Assembly (NCBI GenBank): GCA_028691175.1
Contig: JAQUZU010000080.1
Coordinates: forward strand, 1-8,014
From: Candidatus Kapaibacterium sp.
GTDB taxonomy: Bacteria; Bacteroidota; Ignavibacteria; Kapaibacteriales; UBA2268
Length of the DNA: 8,014 nucleotides
Direction of reading: 5' to 3'
Part shown: piece by piece, positions 7,808 to 8,014 of the stretch
How the letters are laid out: each line of letters opens with the position of its first letter
Position numbering within the stretch: position 1 is the stretch's first letter
Position numbers and translations under genes: made by a program
The notes under the pieces: generated by a model
Database searches by the model: none
What the model was told of the DNA's origin: nothing
Seen by the model: only the letters and a program-made list of their open reading frames with translations

Positions 7808-7881
7808 TACGCCCGAAGGGACTCGAACCCCAAACCTTCTGATCCGTAGTCAGATGCTCTATCCAATTGAGCTACGGGCGC
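7808..7881 (-). tRNA. tRNA-Arg (anticodon ACG), copy 2
   Basis: Identical over all 74 bases to copy 1, which lies 137 bases to the left. It has the same ACG anticodon, no encoded CCA, the same G1-U72 pair and the same U49-U65 mismatch. Its 5' end lies 15 bases after the rpsT stop codon on the minus strand, so it is probably transcribed with or directly behind rpsT. A perfect palindrome ends five bases before its first nucleotide. Confidence 0.95.
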
Positions 7882-7886
7882 ATTAT

Positions 7887-7906
7887 CGGCAAATAATTAT
7901 TTGCCG
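7887..7906. repeat. Perfect 20-base palindrome across the rpsT stop codon
   Basis: CGGCAAATAA followed by its exact reverse complement. It can fold as an 8-base-pair stem with an AATT loop. It contains the last two codons and the stop of rpsT (stop at 7897-7899). Read rightward it is followed by five Ts (7907-7911), as in a rho-independent terminator facing into rpsT. Read leftward it is followed by ATAAT, so it does not look like a normal terminator for rpsT itself. Confidence 0.6.
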
Positions 7907-8014
7907 TTTTTCAAGCTGTTTAAGAATTTAGCCATAGAAGCTTTTCTATTTCCGGCAGTGTTTTTGTGAAGAATACCACGGAGGCTCAATCTGTCGAGTA
8001 ATCCTGTAGCAACT
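7897..8014 (-). CDS. rpsT: Ribosomal protein S20, C-terminal part (cut by window edge)
   Basis: The minus strand reads in from the right edge and ends in TAA. The 38 visible residues include LDRLSLRGILHKNTAGNRKA and end in MAKFLNSLKNGK. The block RGILHKNTAGNRKASMAKF matches the conserved S20 C-terminus (typically K-IIHKN-AAR-KSRLAK). S20 is a primary 16S rRNA-binding protein that helps assemble the 5' domain of the 30S subunit. The start codon and more than half of the protein lie beyond the window. The usual 'KSRL' appears here as 'KASM', a small departure from consensus. The next genes downstream on the same strand are the two tRNA-Arg copies. Confidence 0.88.
   Translation of the reverse strand, partial: VATGLLDRLSLRGILHKNTAGNRKASMAKFLNSLKNGK

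Larger units (their letters stand above)
7642..7883 (-). repeat. Tandem duplication of a tRNA-plus-hairpin unit
   Basis: Unit one is 7642-7746 and unit two is 7778-7883. They match across the hairpin, the spacer, the tRNA and two further bases. The only differences are three substitutions (7649/7785, 7652/7788, 7655/7791) and one inserted T at the spacer (7803-7806 region), all outside the tRNA. The units are separated by 31 bases unrelated to the repeat, which contain the short palindrome TGGTA-T-TACCA (7750-7760). Confidence 0.85.

Noticed and set aside
7749..7931. Rightward 60-codon frame with the peptide EGTRTPNLLIRSQMLYPIELR
   Set aside because: It is the antisense of tRNA-Arg copy 2 and the end of rpsT. 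This peptide is a well-known false protein produced by translating the reverse strand of tRNA genes.
1..8014. CRISPR array, insertion sequence, prophage or defence system
   Set aside because: No regularly spaced repeats, transposase, integrase, terminal inverted repeats or defence-type domains are seen. Apart from the tRNA unit, no longer repeats were noticed.

Overview
The window carries six complete protein genes, two cut by its edges, and two identical tRNA-Arg genes. Most is ordinary housekeeping sequence. The organism looks like a Gram-negative member of the Bacteroidota/Chlorobiota (FCB) assemblage. The reasons are AT-rich leaders without clear Shine-Dalgarno sequences before most starts, tRNA genes that do not encode CCA, and the style of the proteins. 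I cannot name a genus, and the lineage is an inference.

Layout: positions 1-4838 hold a rightward run. It contains the last codons of an unknown gene, an FtsX-like ABC permease that starts inside that gene's stop codon (ATGA overlap), an ABC-F ATPase of the Uup type, and a COG2509-type FAD-dependent oxidoreductase. The gaps between them are short (-4, 32 and 19 bases), so they may be co-transcribed. A leftward K+/H+ antiporter of the NhaP2/CvrA type (4835-6340) converges on this run, and the two stop codons share one CTAG. A 130-base AT-rich gap (6341-6470) separates the antiporter from a rightward pair: a MauE/DoxX-like membrane protein and a ComF-type phosphoribosyltransferase, joined as TAA-ATG with no gap. 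From the right edge, leftward, come the end of rpsT (ribosomal protein S20) and two tandem tRNA-Arg(ACG) genes, each followed by a related hairpin.

The genes do not form one pathway. The permease probably works with an ATPase encoded upstream of the window. The ABC-F protein is a soluble, ribosome-associated type and is unlikely to power the permease. The antiporter handles cation and pH balance, MauE/DoxX is probably linked to thiol redox in the envelope, and ComF to DNA uptake or nucleotide metabolism. The right end is translation machinery.

I found no mobile element, CRISPR array or defence system, and no convincing new system. The points most worth a second look are the tRNA-hairpin tandem duplication with strand-specific structure conservation, the 20-base perfect palindrome across the rpsT stop codon, and the shared CTAG stop.
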